Source of the DNA: JAFGIT01 sp016929465 [NCBI: Candidatus Coatesbacteria bacterium]
Lineage (GTDB): Bacteria; B130-G9
DNA: 5,876 bases
Direction of reading: 5' to 3'
NCBI GenBank assembly: GCA_016929465.1
Contig: JAFGIT010000415.1
Span: 1-5,876, forward strand
Below the pieces are notes generated by a model. The model saw nothing but the letters and a program-made list of their open reading frames with translations, did no database searches and was not told where the DNA came from. The position numbers and the translations under genes were made by a program. Of this stretch, positions 4,899 through 5,876 are shown piece after piece (position 1 is the stretch's first letter; each line of letters starts with the position of its first letter).

Positions 4899-5876
4899 TC
4901 ATTTGATGAACGACAGCACCCTCTCTAGAAGGACGCGGCTGTCGCGGATCAGATACGACGTCTCGCGCCAGCAGCCGTAGATGCAGCCCGGACAGGGCTT
5001 CACCAGCGACTCGACCTTCTTTCGGTATTCAGGCGACCCGAAGTAGCTGAGAAAATTGTCGTCGAAGACGTTGCAGAATGGCTCTATCTCGTCACAGGGC
5101 GATAGCGAGCCGTCGGGGAAGACCACGAAGTAAAGCCGGCCAGCATCACAATTGAAGCCGTAATCGCCCGTCTTGAGCGCTGCCCTCGATGCCTCGAGGA
5201 ATTTCATCGAAGCGCCCACTTTCGCACCCTTCCGCTTCATCGCAATCACTGCATCGTAGGCCTTGTCGATGAGCGGGGCATCCCCGGGCTTGAAGGTCAT
5301 CTCCTCGGCGTAATTCCGGATGAGGTTCTCCTGCTCAGCCGACGGGAGCAGGTGGACGGGGACGAGGCTCGAATAGGCGCCAAGGCCATCCACGAACTCG
5401 ACCATCTGCGGCAGCTCTTCGATGTTCGCCCTCGAGACGACCGTGTTGACCACGTTGACCGAATTCGGGAGGCGGCTGACTATGTGTTTGATCGAATTCA
5501 CGGCTGAGTCCCAGAGACCCTCCGTCTGGCAGATCGCGTCCTGCTTCGCGGGATCGAGCGTGTCGAGCGACACTGTGAAATACTCCGCACCACCATCGAT
5601 CACAGCATCGAGCCGCTCCGGGGTCACTATCTTGGAGCCGGTCGTCTGGACCCGCACCGCGATCCCTGCATTAGTAAAAATCCTCGCAATCTCGGGCAGC
5701 TCCTTCCGCATGAAGGGCTCTCCGCCCGTGAAGACCACGTTTGCTGTCCCGATTTTCCGGAGCCGTCTCGCGAGCTCGGCGATTTTTTCGAGGGGTGGCT
5801 CCTCCTTGATGTCGCCGTATTTCCAGATGGAGCACATCCTGCACTTAAAGACGCACCGCCTGGTTATGTAGTAGTG
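4899..5876 (-). CDS. radical SAM enzyme with SPASM-like C-terminus (N-terminus outside the window)
   Basis: The frame is open to the window edge, so the start is missing; 325 residues are visible, numbered from the edge. Beginning HYYITRRC, it has the radical SAM cluster motif C8-x3-C12-x2-C15, which binds the 4Fe-4S cluster that cleaves SAM. FTGGEP (49-54) is the SAM-binding GGEP motif, and the strands after it fit the MoaA/PqqE/NifB-type partial barrel. An ATG at 5837 is internal to the cluster motif and cannot be the start. The C-terminus has C243-x12-G-x4-C261, which fits the CX9-15GX4C opening of SPASM domains, then C268 and C295-x2-C298-x3-C302, probably binding a second 4Fe-4S cluster. 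The spacing of the last cysteines differs from the classical SPASM pattern. SPASM proteins often modify peptides, but related enzymes also act on sugars and lipids; the neighbouring membrane glycosyltransferase and methyltransferase favour an envelope-glycan role here. The substrate is unknown. Confidence 0.88.
   Translation of the reverse strand, partial: HYYITRRCVFKCRMCSIWKYGDIKEEPPLEKIAELARRLRKIGTANVVFTGGEPFMRKELPEIARIFTNAGIAVRVQTTGSKIVTPERLDAVIDGGAEYFTVSLDTLDPAKQDAICQTEGLWDSAVNSIKHIVSRLPNSVNVVNTVVSRANIEELPQMVEFVDGLGAYSSLVPVHLLPSAEQENLIRNYAEEMTFKPGDAPLIDKAYDAVIAMKRKGAKVGASMKFLEASRAALKTGDYGFNCDAGRLYFVVFPDGSLSPCDEIEPFCNVFDDNFLSYFGSPEYRKKVESLVKPCPGCIYGCWRETSYLIRDSRVLLERVLSFIK

Overview
The window looks like a piece of a moderately GC-rich genome from an uncultivated, probably Gram-negative bacterium. 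No gene here fixes the taxonomy. The pointers are dispersed short repeats at gene boundaries and a mix of envelope-glycan genes with a low-GC accessory pair, both of which are common in environmental genomes. Every supportable gene reads leftward (minus strand), so transcription runs from base 5876 towards base 1.

Right part (about 2467-5876), roughly 60-65% GC in sampled rows: a radical SAM enzyme with a SPASM-like C-terminus, cut by the window edge; then a GT39/ArnT-type polytopic membrane glycosyltransferase; then a class I SAM-dependent methyltransferase with an N-terminal zinc-ribbon-like segment. The last two overlap by 17 bases and are probably translationally coupled. The set resembles part of a cell-surface glycan or lipid-modification cluster. 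Three different short repeats sit exactly at its gene borders: a heptad array after the radical SAM stop, CACGAA-type repeats at the glycosyltransferase start, and an imperfect palindrome that is translated as the glycosyltransferase C-terminal tail.

Left part (about 63-2409), roughly 45-48% GC in sampled rows: a 264-residue protein with the layout of a class III nucleotide-cyclase catalytic domain, followed by a 471-residue protein joining two N-terminal membrane segments, an Mrr-type PD-(D/E)XK nuclease domain and a C-terminal TPR array. The change in base composition marks this pair as a likely acquired module. A cyclase-like protein next to a membrane-anchored nuclease suggests a two-gene signalling or defence system (Pycsar-like in logic only). 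This is the most interesting inference in the window and it is unproven.

Left edge: a strong 13-bp-arm inverted repeat (29-60) overlaps an extended -10 promoter and the Shine-Dalgarno of a further leftward gene, of which only nine complete codons are visible. It is a good candidate operator.
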